DNA of 64,000 nt. Origin: Pseudomonas sp. DG56-2 (GTDB lineage Bacteria > Pseudomonadota > Gammaproteobacteria > Pseudomonadales > Pseudomonadaceae). Below, piece by piece: positions 1-8,436 of the stretch. The translations under genes were made by a program, and so were the position numbers. Within the stretch, counting starts at the first letter, position 1. Every line of letters begins with the position of its first letter. The notes beneath the pieces are model-generated. The model was not told the origin of the DNA and searched no databases. It saw only the letters and a list, made by a program, of their open reading frames with translations. The stretch covers positions 2,062,501-2,126,500 of the forward strand of contig NZ_CP032311.1 of NCBI RefSeq assembly GCF_004803755.1, read 5' to 3'.

Positions 1-3000
1 CGGCAACGCCTGGAGTTGCTCGGCAATCGTGGCGTCACCCAGATAGCGCAAGGCGCCGTAGCCGATGCCTTTGTCTGGTACCGCGCGCAGTTGCTCCTTG
101 ATGGTCTTGATCGCATCCCCCATCGCTGCCTGCGGCGACAGACGCACCGGGTACAGGCTGGTAAACCAGCCGACGCTGCGGGTCAGGTCGATATCATCGA
201 ACAGCGCTTCACGGCCATGGCTTTCCAACTGCACCAGCACCTGTGACTGGCCGCTCCAGCGTTGTACTGCACGTGCCAGGGCAGTCAGCAGCAAGTCATT
301 GATCTGCGTTCGATAGGCTGCAGGCGCGGTGTGCAACAACTGGCGGGTGTGGGCCTGGCTCAACTGCACACCGAGCGTTCCGGCGTGGCGGCCAAGCAAG
401 CTGCCGTTGGGGTTGTTGCAGGGCAAGTCGGGGTTCAGGTCTTGCAGCTGCGCCTGCCAATACCCCAGCTCGGCCTCCACTGCGCGGCTGCGGGCATGTT
501 CACCCAAGCGTTCGGCCCAGGACTTGAACGCGCTGGTCTTGGCCATCAACTTCGGCGCCTGACCGTTGTGCAATTGCTGGTAGACCTGCTGCAAGTCGTC
601 GAAGAGGATGCGCCAGGACACACCGTCGATGACCAGATGATGGACCACCAGCAGCAGGCGCTGGCTGCCGTCGGCCAGGCTCATCAACACCGCGCGCAGC
701 AACGGCCCGTCACTGAGGTCGAGGCTGCGTTGCGCTGCATTGCTCACATCGAGCATCGCTTGTGCATCGGCGACGCTGCGCTGCCACAGCAGTGTCGAGC
801 TATCGGTCAGCGGCGTGTGAATGGCTTGCCAGCGGTTATCCACCTGGGTAAAGCGCAGGCGCAAGGCATCGTGGTGTTCGACCAGCGCTACCAGGGCGCT
901 ATGCAGGGTGTCTGCATGTAACGGGGCTGCCGGTTTGAGCATCACCGACTGGTTCCAGTGCTGGCGCTGCTCGATGGCGCTGGCAAAGAATGCATGCTGG
1001 ATCGGCAGCAACGGCGTCTCGCCCAGCACCGGGCCTTGATCGGCTTGCACGGCGCTTTCACCCCATTGCGCGACCTGGGCCAGGCTTTGAATGGTCTGGT
1101 GCTTGAACAGATCCTTGGGCGTGAAGCGAATGCCAGCCTGGCGGGCGCGGCTGACGACCTGGATGGACAGAATCGAGTCGCCGCCCAACTCGAAGAAGTT
1201 GTCGTTGACGCCGATCTGCTCAAGTTTGAGCACCTCTTGCCAGAGGTGAGTGATGTGTTGCTGCATGGCGTCACTCGGCGCCTGATAGGCACGCTGGCCG
1301 TGACGGCTGTCCAGCGCCGGGAGCGCGCGGCGATCAAGCTTGCCATTGGGCGTCAGCGGCAGACTGTCGAGAAACAGGTAATGGGCCGGCACCATGTAAT
1401 CCGGCAGTTGCTGCAGCAGGGTTTGGCGCAGTGATTCACGCAGGCTGGCGGCGCTGAGCTGGTCTGGCACGTGTGCGCCAGCAAGGTAGGCCACCAGTTG
1501 CAGTCCGTTGCCGCTCGGTTGGGCCAGTACGGCAGCTTCGACGATCCCGGCACGTTGCAGCAGGCGGGCTTCGATCTCGCCCAGCTCAATACGCAGACCT
1601 CGGATTTTCACTTGCTGATCGATTCGGCTCAGGTACTCGAGCGTGCCATCGGCACGCCGGCGGGTGAGGTCGCCGCTGCGGTACAGGCGCTCGCCGCTGG
1701 CGCTGAAAGGATCAGGTACGAAGCGCTCGGCAGTCAATGCCGGGCGCTGGTGGTAGCCACGCGCCAGGCCCGCACCACCGATATACAGCTCGCCAGCGCT
1801 GCCATGCGGGCAAGACTGCAGTTGCCGATCGAGGACGTGCACGCGAACGTTGTCGATCGGCAGGCCGATCGGGGCAATGGAGCCGTCGAGCGATTCGACA
1901 ATGCTCTGCTGGCAGCTGTCGATCGTCGCTTCGGTCGGGCCATAAAGGTTGACGATGCGTCCCTGCCACAATGCCTGTAGTTGCGCTACCAACGCCACAG
2001 CCAGTGCTTCGCCGCCCAGCAGCACCAGGCGCAAACTGGCCAATTGTCGAGCATCCGCCTGGCTCAGCAGGGCTTGCAGCAGTGACGGGGCCATCTGCAG
2101 GACAGTGATGCGCTCGGCGGCAAGCTCCTGCCAGAGCAGGGATAAATCCTGGTTCAGGGCGGAGCTGGCCAGTCGCAGTTGAGCGCCGTTCTGCAGTGGC
2201 AGCCAGAATTCCCACACCGAGGCGTCGAAGCTGATCGCAGTCTTCTGCAGAACTCGATCGTCTGCTGTCAGCTGCAGTGACTGTTGCATCCAGGCCATAT
2301 GGTTGGCCAGCGCCCCGTGCCGCACCTGTACGCCCTTGGGTTGGCCGGTGGAGCCCGAGGTGTAAATCATGTAGGCCAGATGTTCGGGGTCGACCGTCAC
2401 CTGCGGCGCTGTCTCGGCGTAGCCGCGCAATTGCTCGTGAACGCTGTGCAGGTACACCGCCTGCACACCCTCGGGCAGTGGGATGCTGTGCTGCTGCTCG
2501 GGGTGCAGCAGCACTCGCTCAACAGCGCTGTCCTGCATCATGTAGGTGAGGCGTTCAGCGGGGTAGTTCGGGTCCAGTGGCAAGTAGGCGCCACCGGCCT
2601 TGAGGATCGCCAGCAGGCCGACCACCAGATCGACGCTACGCTCCAGTGCCACGCCGACGAACACATCAGGCCCCACGCCCAGCTCGATCAGGTGATGGGC
2701 GAGACGGTTGGCGCGGCTGTCGAGCTCGGCATAAGTAAGGGTCTTTCCGTGGCAGGCAACGGCCAGGCGCTGAGGCGTGCTGGCGGCTTGCGCAGCAACC
2801 TGCAGGTGCACGGCGGGCAGGTCTGGACGCGGCACGGCGGTGTCATTACCACATGCGAGCAGCGCTTTTTGCTCATCGGCGTCGAGCATGGGCAGTTCGC
2901 CGACGGCGTATCGTGGCTGTGTGATCAGGGCGTTCAGCAGCTTCTGCCAATGCCGCGCCAGGCGCTCGATACTGGCGCAAGCGAACAACGTGCTGTCGTA

Positions 3001-4305
3001 CTCGAAGCTGGCTTGGATGCTGCGAGGGTTGTAGGTGATATCCAGGGAGAGGTCGAACTTGGCTTCCTGCTGTCCCAGCGGCAGAAAGTCCAGCAACAGG
3101 TCGGCGAAGTGCAACGGCGCTTGTTCGCCGGTCGCCACGCGCCAGTTGAACAGGGTCTGGAACAACGGATTTGCTTCGCTGCTGCGCTGTAGTTGCAAGT
3201 CATCGAGGATCAGTTCGATGGGGTAGTCGGCATGCTCCAGGGCTGCCAGCGACTGTTCGCGCAGCGCTTGCAGAAAGCTCAGTACCGATTGGCTACCATC
3301 GAGTTGCGCGCGGTAGATCTGGGTGCTGACAAAGTAGCCCACCAGATCCTGGGTTTGGGCCTGATTACGGCTGGCATTGGGTACCCCGACGGTGAAATCG
3401 TCTTGATTGGCATAGCGGCCCAACAGCAGTTGCCAGGCGCCGAGCATCACCACGAATGGGGTCAGCCCGTGGACTTGGCAGAAGCTGTTGAGACCTGCCA
3501 CCAGTGGCGCCGGCAGGCTCGCGGTAACCGTGCCGGCGAGGGCTACACGGCCATCGATGCGAGGCCGATCCAACGGCAGGTCCAGCGGGGTGATCTCGCC
3601 ACCAAGGTAGTCGCGCCAGTAGCGCGCAGCCTTGGCATGTTGGGCGGTGGTGAGGTAGTCCTGGCGCTGCCAGCGAGCATAATCGCTGTACTGGATGGCC
3701 GGCCGTGGCAGTGATTGACTGTGACCTTGCACGGCGTTCTGGTAGGCGCGGCTCAGGTCCTGCATGAGGATCGGGTTGGACCAGGCGTCGGAGACAATAT
3801 GGTGCATGTTCAACAGCAACACATGCTGGTCCTCGGCCAGGCGAATCAGGTTGGCGCGAATCAATGGGGCACAGCCCAGGTCGAAAGGTTTTCCTGCCTC
3901 GGCCGTTAGCTGTTGTTGGAGTCGAGTGTCGCGTTCGAGAGGGATCAGGGCACAAAGATCATGGTGATGAAGGTGCAGTTTCGCCTGTGGGGTGAGCACC
4001 TGCATGGGCTGGCCGTCGATTTCTTCGAAACGGGTTCTGAGGATGTCATGGCGTTCAATTACCTGCTGTAGGGCCGACTCCAGCGAGTCCCCCCGTAACT
4101 CACCCTTCAGCAGCAAGGCGCGTGGCAAGTTGTAAGCTGAGCCCAGTGGCGCGAATTGTTGTACGAACCACAGGCGTTGCTGGGCAAACGACAGGGGTTG
4201 AGGGGCTTGATCGGAACGGGTGGCGATGGCGTCCGGGGCGCCTGCTTCATCGGCCATTAACAAGGCCAGCAGGTCATCTTCGGGGAGGGAGTGCTGTGGA
4301 TTCAT
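1..4305 (-). CDS. Pyoverdine non-ribosomal peptide synthetase, first module (C-A-T-E), partial
   Basis: Open from an ATG at 4305 (a second ATG lies at 4308) to the window edge, at least 1435 residues. Domains in order: condensation domain with HHIVSDAW near residue 167; adenylation domain with YTSGSTGQPKG near 647, FDASVWEFW near 693 and the A10 motif PLTPNGKLDR; carrier domain with LGGDSI near 1039; then an epimerisation domain (HHLVIDG near 1221, SVGWFTSLYP near 1374). The module should therefore add a D-residue. The ten pocket residues I read by alignment to GrsA are D-A-W-Q-L-G-L-I-D-K, which resembles Gln-type codes, but this is tentative. It lies 106 bp downstream of pvdE with its own PvdS box, so it is a cytoplasmic pyoverdine peptide synthetase. 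The PvdD/I/J assignment cannot be made from one module. Confidence 0.93.
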   Translation of the reverse strand, partial: MNPQHSLPEDDLLALLMADEAGAPDAIATRSDQAPQPLSFAQQRLWFVQQFAPLGSAYNLPRALLLKGELRGDSLESALQQVIERHDILRTRFEEIDGQPMQVLTPQAKLHLHHHDLCALIPLERDTRLQQQLTAEAGKPFDLGCAPLIRANLIRLAEDQHVLLLNMHHIVSDAWSNPILMQDLSRAYQNAVQGHSQSLPRPAIQYSDYARWQRQDYLTTAQHAKAARYWRDYLGGEITPLDLPLDRPRIDGRVALAGTVTASLPAPLVAGLNSFCQVHGLTPFVVMLGAWQLLLGRYANQDDFTVGVPNASRNQAQTQDLVGYFVSTQIYRAQLDGSQSVLSFLQALREQSLAALEHADYPIELILDDLQLQRSSEANPLFQTLFNWRVATGEQAPLHFADLLLDFLPLGQQEAKFDLSLDITYNPRSIQASFEYDSTLFACASIERLARHWQKLLNALITQPRYAVGELPMLDADEQKALLACGNDTAVPRPDLPAVHLQVAAQAASTPQRLAVACHGKTLTYAELDSRANRLAHHLIELGVGPDVFVGVALERSVDLVVGLLAILKAGGAYLPLDPNYPAERLTYMMQDSAVERVLLHPEQQHSIPLPEGVQAVYLHSVHEQLRGYAETAPQVTVDPEHLAYMIYTSGSTGQPKGVQVRHGALANHMAWMQQSLQLTADDRVLQKTAISFDASVWEFWLPLQNGAQLRLASSALNQDLSLLWQELAAERITVLQMAPSLLQALLSQADARQLASLRLVLLGGEALAVALVAQLQALWQGRIVNLYGPTEATIDSCQQSIVESLDGSIAPIGLPIDNVRVHVLDRQLQSCPHGSAGELYIGGAGLARGYHQRPALTAERFVPDPFSASGERLYRSGDLTRRRADGTLEYLSRIDQQVKIRGLRIELGEIEARLLQRAGIVEAAVLAQPSGNGLQLVAYLAGAHVPDQLSAASLRESLRQTLLQQLPDYMVPAHYLFLDSLPLTPNGKLDRRALPALDSRHGQRAYQAPSDAMQQHITHLWQEVLKLEQIGVNDNFFELGGDSILSIQVVSRARQAGIRFTPKDLFKHQTIQSLAQVAQWGESAVQADQGPVLGETPLLPIQHAFFASAIEQRQHWNQSVMLKPAAPLHADTLHSALVALVEHHDALRLRFTQVDNRWQAIHTPLTDSSTLLWQRSVADAQAMLDVSNAAQRSLDLSDGPLLRAVLMSLADGSQRLLLVVHHLVIDGVSWRILFDDLQQVYQQLHNGQAPKLMAKTSAFKSWAERLGEHARSRAVEAELGYWQAQLQDLNPDLPCNNPNGSLLGRHAGTLGVQLSQAHTRQLLHTAPAAYRTQINDLLLTALARAVQRWSGQSQVLVQLESHGREALFDDIDLTRSVGWFTSLYPVRLSPQAAMGDAIKTIKEQLRAVPDKGIGYGALRYLGDATIAEQLQALP

Positions 4306-4350
4306 CATCGATCTCGTCGCCGTCGGCAGGAATTGTGCGTTCTCAGAAAG

Positions 4351-4374
4351 ACGAAGGACGACGAGTCGGATTTA
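4351..4374 (-). promoter_or_regulatory. PvdS iron-starvation box for the NRPS gene
   Basis: On the minus strand TAAAT (4374-4370) is followed by exactly 16 bases and CGT (4353-4351), the consensus recognised by the ECF sigma factor PvdS. It sits about 46 bp upstream of the NRPS start, inside the gap after pvdE, so the NRPS gene can be transcribed independently. Confidence 0.85.
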
Positions 4375-4381
4375 ACGTAAA

Positions 4382-4406
4382 GCAGCGAACGGCGGGCGTT
4401 CGCTGC
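4382..4406 (-). terminator. Inverted repeat between pvdE and NRPS
   Basis: Perfect 10-bp arms (4382-4391 and 4397-4406) around a 5-base loop, just after the pvdE stop. On the minus strand it is followed only by TTTACGTTAAA, so it is a weak intrinsic terminator or a transcript-end stabiliser. Confidence 0.45.
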
Positions 4407-4411
4407 AGTTT

Positions 4412-6061
4412 TCAGGCGAAGCTGGGCTCGCTGACAACCTTGCCGGCTTCCATGCGCAGCAAATGGTCGGCGATGTCGAAGTAGCGATCGTCATGGGAGA
4501 TGACGATGATGGTCTTGCCCAGGCGTTTCAGGTCAGGCAGCAGCTCGGTGTAGAACACCCGGCGGAAGGCCGGGTCCTGGTCGGCGGCCCATTCATCGAA
4601 GACCAGTACCGGACGTTCATCCAGCCAGGCGCTGACCAGCGCCAGGCGCTTGCGCTGGCCGGTGGACAGGTCAGTGGTGGTGAACGCGCCATCGCGCACG
4701 CTGACCTTGTGGGCGATTTCCAGGCGCTGCAGGTACTGGCCGGCATCGGCGGGCAGGCTACTGCCGTCTTTCATCAGGTCTTCGAACAGGAAGTAGTCGG
4801 CGAAGATCGTGGTGAAGTGCTGGCGGTAGTCGTCCAGGCTTTGCGCATCCACTGCTTTGCCATTGACCAGTACCTGACCCTGATGGGGGGTGTAGAGGCC
4901 CAGCAACAGTTTGATCAGGGTGGTTTTACCACAGCCGTTTTCACCGACGATAAACAGTATTTCGCCAGGGGCGATACTCAGGTTGACCGGCCCCAGGGTA
5001 AATGGATCACTGCCTGGCACGGCCGGGAAGCTGTACTGCACGTTGCGCAGTTCCAGGCGCTCCAGCGCAGCAGGCGCGCTGTGCTCGGCATTGAGCAACA
5101 GGTGCGGTTCCGGTGAAGAGAAGCGCTCGGCCAGATCGGCGATGTGTCGGAAGGCAATCTGCGCGCGGCTGATGATCGGCAGGTTGCCAATCAGACTTTC
5201 CAGCGGGCCTTTCATATACAGCAGCACCAGCACGAAGCCGCTGATCACTGCCGGATCATTGCTCGGCCATAGCGATTGCAGAGTCAAGGCCAGGCCGATG
5301 ACCACGAAGAACAGCATGGTCCCGAGGCTCTTGGCGATCACGAAGATGTTGATCGAGCGTACGTGGGTGTCGCGGATATGATCGGCGGTGCCTTGAATAT
5401 TGCGGGTCAACATGGCGTGGCGACGGGGGCGGTGAATGCGCAGTTCCTTGGCGCCTTCGGCAATGGCCTGATAGTGCTTTTGCAAGTCGTCTTCCGCTTC
5501 GCGCGCAGCGTTGAAACCACGCAACCCTTTGCGCTGTGCGACGTACTGAATGGCCGAGCCGACGCCGATAGCGGTCAGGGTAAGAAAGAAAATCGGCAGC
5601 GACAGGCTGGCCAGATACCCCATGCAGCCGACCACCACGGTCAGGGAAATGGCCAGTGGAGCAAAGGAAAAGGCGAAGTCGCTGATGGTGTCGACATCGT
5701 GGGTCAACACCGGAATCAGACGATGGGTACGGTAGCGTTCAATCTGCTCGATCGGTGCCGACAGCACCTTGGCGCCCAGTTCCTTGCGCAGCTTGGCGAT
5801 GACATGCTGGCCTACATAGTTTGTGCCGATATCGGCTGCGATGCTGCTCAGCAGCGCCACCACACATAGGCCGACAAAGGCCAGCACGATACCCTTGCTC
5901 ATGCCATCGTCGTTGTGCAGGCCCTGGTTGACCGTGGCGAGCAGGGCGGTAACGGCCAGGCCGCCGATGATGCCCAGAACAATGGAAAAAATCACCAACA
6001 GGCGGTACGGCTTGAGCAGGCTCAAGAGTTCGCGGGTGGCGCTACGCGATGCTGCGGTCAT
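4412..6061 (-). CDS. pvdE: PvdE, pyoverdine precursor (ferribactin) ABC exporter
   Basis: 549-residue fused permease-ATPase of the cyclic-peptide exporter family. The N-terminal half is strongly hydrophobic (about six membrane segments from residue 20 to 290). The ATPase shows a Walker A motif GENGCGKTTL near 371, signature LSTGQRKR near 465, Walker B VLVFDEWA near 484 and H-loop SHDD near 521. Family knowledge: PvdE moves acylated ferribactin from cytoplasm to periplasm, where PvdM, PvdN, PvdO and PvdP mature it. It follows pvdO by 135 bp, and its own PvdS box lies in that gap. All ATPase motifs look intact. Confidence 0.95.
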   Translation of the reverse strand: MTAASRSATRELLSLLKPYRLLVIFSIVLGIIGGLAVTALLATVNQGLHNDDGMSKGIVLAFVGLCVVALLSSIAADIGTNYVGQHVIAKLRKELGAKVLSAPIEQIERYRTHRLIPVLTHDVDTISDFAFSFAPLAISLTVVVGCMGYLASLSLPIFFLTLTAIGVGSAIQYVAQRKGLRGFNAAREAEDDLQKHYQAIAEGAKELRIHRPRRHAMLTRNIQGTADHIRDTHVRSINIFVIAKSLGTMLFFVVIGLALTLQSLWPSNDPAVISGFVLVLLYMKGPLESLIGNLPIISRAQIAFRHIADLAERFSSPEPHLLLNAEHSAPAALERLELRNVQYSFPAVPGSDPFTLGPVNLSIAPGEILFIVGENGCGKTTLIKLLLGLYTPHQGQVLVNGKAVDAQSLDDYRQHFTTIFADYFLFEDLMKDGSSLPADAGQYLQRLEIAHKVSVRDGAFTTTDLSTGQRKRLALVSAWLDERPVLVFDEWAADQDPAFRRVFYTELLPDLKRLGKTIIVISHDDRYFDIADHLLRMEAGKVVSEPSFA

Positions 6062-6144
6062 GAAACTACCTCGTTCGCAACGGGCTGGGAGCCTAGGGCG
6101 GGGTGGACTGGCCCGTGAAGCGGGCGATGGCTGTGTGTTGGAAG

Positions 6145-6168
6145 ACGAGCCAGGCGCGGGACGATTTA
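6145..6168 (-). promoter_or_regulatory. PvdS iron-starvation box for pvdE
   Basis: Minus strand TAAAT (6168-6164), 16 bases, CGT (6147-6145), 84 bp upstream of the pvdE ATG. Spacing and both elements match the other four boxes in this locus. Confidence 0.8.
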
Positions 6169-6196
6169 GCCGCGTTGCCTCCTGCCTGGCTGTCGA

Positions 6197-7111
6197 TCAG
6201 AGCTCGCGCACCACGCGAAAGCCGATCCAGTCGCCACGGGTTTCCGGGCGCCGGTAGTTGCGGTTGCCCGAGCGCGAAAAAATCGGCGCTTCGGTCCAGT
6301 CGTTGCCGCGGATCATGCGCACCACGCAGTCGCCTTGCTTCCAGGCGCTGCCATCGCTGGGGGCGCCGACGTAGCTGTCATTCTGACAATCGGCCGTCCA
6401 CTCGTAGACGTTGCCATGGGCGTCGTAGATGCCAAAGGCATTGGCCGCGTAGCTGCCCGCCGGGGCGAGAAAGCTGAAGCCGTCTTCCGGGCCATAGGTA
6501 TTGGCGTGCTTGGCGATGCTGTAGGCTTTGCCTTCATCGCGTGGAAAAGGTTGCGCACCTTTGCTGCCGCCGCGCGCAGCGTATTCGCGCTCGGCCTCGC
6601 TGAGCAGGCGGTAGCGTTTGCCGGTCTTTTTCGACAGCCAGTCGGTATATGCCTGGGCCTCATGGAAATTCATGCAGACGGCTGGGTAGCGGTTCTTGTC
6701 GGCGCGCTTGTACTCGTCGCTGAGCGCGTAGCGCGGTACCCCGGCAAGGCATTCGCGGCCAGGACGGTCGTCGCCGTCGGGCATCTGGTAACCGCTGTCC
6801 TTGAGGTAAGCATTCCATTCACCGCTGAGTACCTGGAAGTGACTCATGGCGAAGGGCTTGCTGAACGTTACTTGGTGCATCGGACCTTCGTCGGCTTCGC
6901 GACCCTGTTCGTCTTCGGGGGTACCCATGGTGAAGGTCCCGGCGGGCAGCACCACCATTGCCGGGCAGTCTTTACAATCCTTGAACACTTCACCAGGCTT
7001 ATGTGCGTCGTCTGCCTGAGCCACCGCGGGGGCGAGGGTGACGAGCAAGGCGCCGAGCGCCAGGCCGGAGATGACCTTGGCTGTCGAGATACGGGGAGTC
7101 TGTGAATTCAT
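6197..7111 (-). CDS. pvdO: PvdO, periplasmic dihydropyoverdine-maturing FGE-like protein
   Basis: 304 residues with a signal peptide (hydrophobic stretch to about residue 33, cleavage near AVAQA-DD). The rest is a formylglycine-generating-enzyme (sulfatase-modifying factor) fold with the usual pieces: GTFTMGTPEDE, GDDRPGREC, YRLLSEAEREYAARGG, DAHGNVYEWTADC, RGNDW and GFRVVREL at the end. In fluorescent pseudomonads PvdO is needed for the last oxidation, dihydropyoverdine to pyoverdine, in the periplasm. The gene lies 32 bp after pvdN in the same direction and has no PvdS box of its own, so it is probably read from the pvdM promoter. Confidence 0.93.
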   Translation of the reverse strand: MNSQTPRISTAKVISGLALGALLVTLAPAVAQADDAHKPGEVFKDCKDCPAMVVLPAGTFTMGTPEDEQGREADEGPMHQVTFSKPFAMSHFQVLSGEWNAYLKDSGYQMPDGDDRPGRECLAGVPRYALSDEYKRADKNRYPAVCMNFHEAQAYTDWLSKKTGKRYRLLSEAEREYAARGGSKGAQPFPRDEGKAYSIAKHANTYGPEDGFSFLAPAGSYAANAFGIYDAHGNVYEWTADCQNDSYVGAPSDGSAWKQGDCVVRMIRGNDWTEAPIFSRSGNRNYRRPETRGDWIGFRVVREL

Positions 7112-7143
7112 TGCTCTCTCGATTTTTAATGAAAGTGGCGGCG

Positions 7144-8436
7144 CTACACGGCCTTGGCGAGGATGGCCATGAAGCGTTCGATTTCGGCTTCGTTGTTGAG
7201 CAAACCCGGCGCCGTGCGCACCACGGGCCCGACATCACGGTTGACGGCGTCGGCCACTACGCGTTGCTTCATCAGCTCGGCGGCAACCTTGTCACTGTCC
7301 TTGCCCTTGACCCGGAAAAAACTGAAGCCCGAGGACAGCGCCGTGCTGCTCGGTGTTACCAGTTCGATCTGCGGCATACCCTGCAAGCGCTGGCGTAAAT
7401 CGGCATTGAGTTGATGGATGCGGGTCTGGACCTCGGCCTTACCTAACTGCAGGTGCAATTCGAAAGCCTTGTCCAGCGCCCAGCGGTGTTCGAAAGCGTG
7501 GTAGCCGCCCGGGGTCATGCTGGTGGCAAAGTCGCTGTCCTGGGAAAAGGTCGGCACCAGTGGGCTGACATCTTTGAGCTGTTCCGAGCGGGCGCAGATG
7601 ATCCCCGTACCGCGTGGGCCGAACAGCCATTTGTGGGTGCCGGCAATGAAGAAGTCGCAGTGCATGTCGGGAAAGTCGAGGTTTTCCACGCCAAATCCAT
7701 GCACGCCGTCAACCACGTAGAGAATGCGCTCCTTGTCGTCGCGGTTGCGGTTGTGTTCGGCGACAAGCTGGCCGATTTCGCCGATGGGCAATTTGACGCC
7801 GCTGCCCGAATGCACCCAGGTCATGCCCAGTACCCGCGTATTGGCGCGGATGTTGGCCGCTATGCTGCCCAGCACTTCGTCACTGGAAACACTGTGCGGG
7901 GCCTTGAACAGATCGATGCGCCGGACCCGGGTGCCTTCGCGCTCGGCACGAAAGTTCAACACATGGTGGGTTGAATAGTGCTCGTGGCGAGTGGTGAGAA
8001 TTTCCTGGTCCGGGCGCACATGGATACCGCCATAGATCATCGCCAGCCCTTCGGTGGTGCTACCGGTGAGGGCGATCTGTGCCGGCTTGGCGTTCAAATA
8101 GCGCCCAGCCCATTTACGTACCTCGGCTTCACGCGTCCAGGTTTCCTCCAGGTCCCAGTCCATGGCCAGGCCAGGATTGCGATCAAGGTTGGCACGGTGC
8201 TGGGCAATGGCCTCGCGCACCGGTCTGGGGTGCGAGGTGACGAGAAAATTGGCGAAGTGGATGTAGGTCGGATCCTGGTCGAACAATTGGCGAAACTGCG
8301 CCCATTTATCACCGCCCGAAGGTGTTGGCACGTTGGCCAGGGCGCTTGGGCCGAGGGTGCCGGTCAGCGGCAGGGCGGCGGCGAGCAACCCGGCCTGTTT
8401 GAGGAATGTTCTACGGTCGGTCATGACAAGGTTCAT
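7144..8436 (-). CDS. pvdN: PvdN, periplasmic PLP-dependent pyoverdine side-chain modifying enzyme
   Basis: 430 residues of the class V aminotransferase fold. The N-terminus has a twin-arginine signal (RRTFLK at residues 8-13, then a hydrophobic stretch), so a folded, cofactor-loaded protein is exported by Tat. The PLP lysine is likely K269 in GTHKWLFGPRG. Known role: conversion of the pyoverdine glutamate side chain to succinamide in the periplasm. The start overlaps the pvdM stop as ATGA (8433-8436), which suggests translational coupling. A second ATG (MTDRRTF, 8424) would still keep the Tat motif. Confidence 0.94.
   Translation of the reverse strand: MNLVMTDRRTFLKQAGLLAAALPLTGTLGPSALANVPTPSGGDKWAQFRQLFDQDPTYIHFANFLVTSHPRPVREAIAQHRANLDRNPGLAMDWDLEETWTREAEVRKWAGRYLNAKPAQIALTGSTTEGLAMIYGGIHVRPDQEILTTRHEHYSTHHVLNFRAEREGTRVRRIDLFKAPHSVSSDEVLGSIAANIRANTRVLGMTWVHSGSGVKLPIGEIGQLVAEHNRNRDDKERILYVVDGVHGFGVENLDFPDMHCDFFIAGTHKWLFGPRGTGIICARSEQLKDVSPLVPTFSQDSDFATSMTPGGYHAFEHRWALDKAFELHLQLGKAEVQTRIHQLNADLRQRLQGMPQIELVTPSSTALSSGFSFFRVKGKDSDKVAAELMKQRVVADAVNRDVGPVVRTAPGLLNNEAEIERFMAILAKAV

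Noticed and set aside
2284..3192. 302-codon plus-strand ORF opposite the NRPS
   Set aside because: Shadow of the NRPS adenylation domain.
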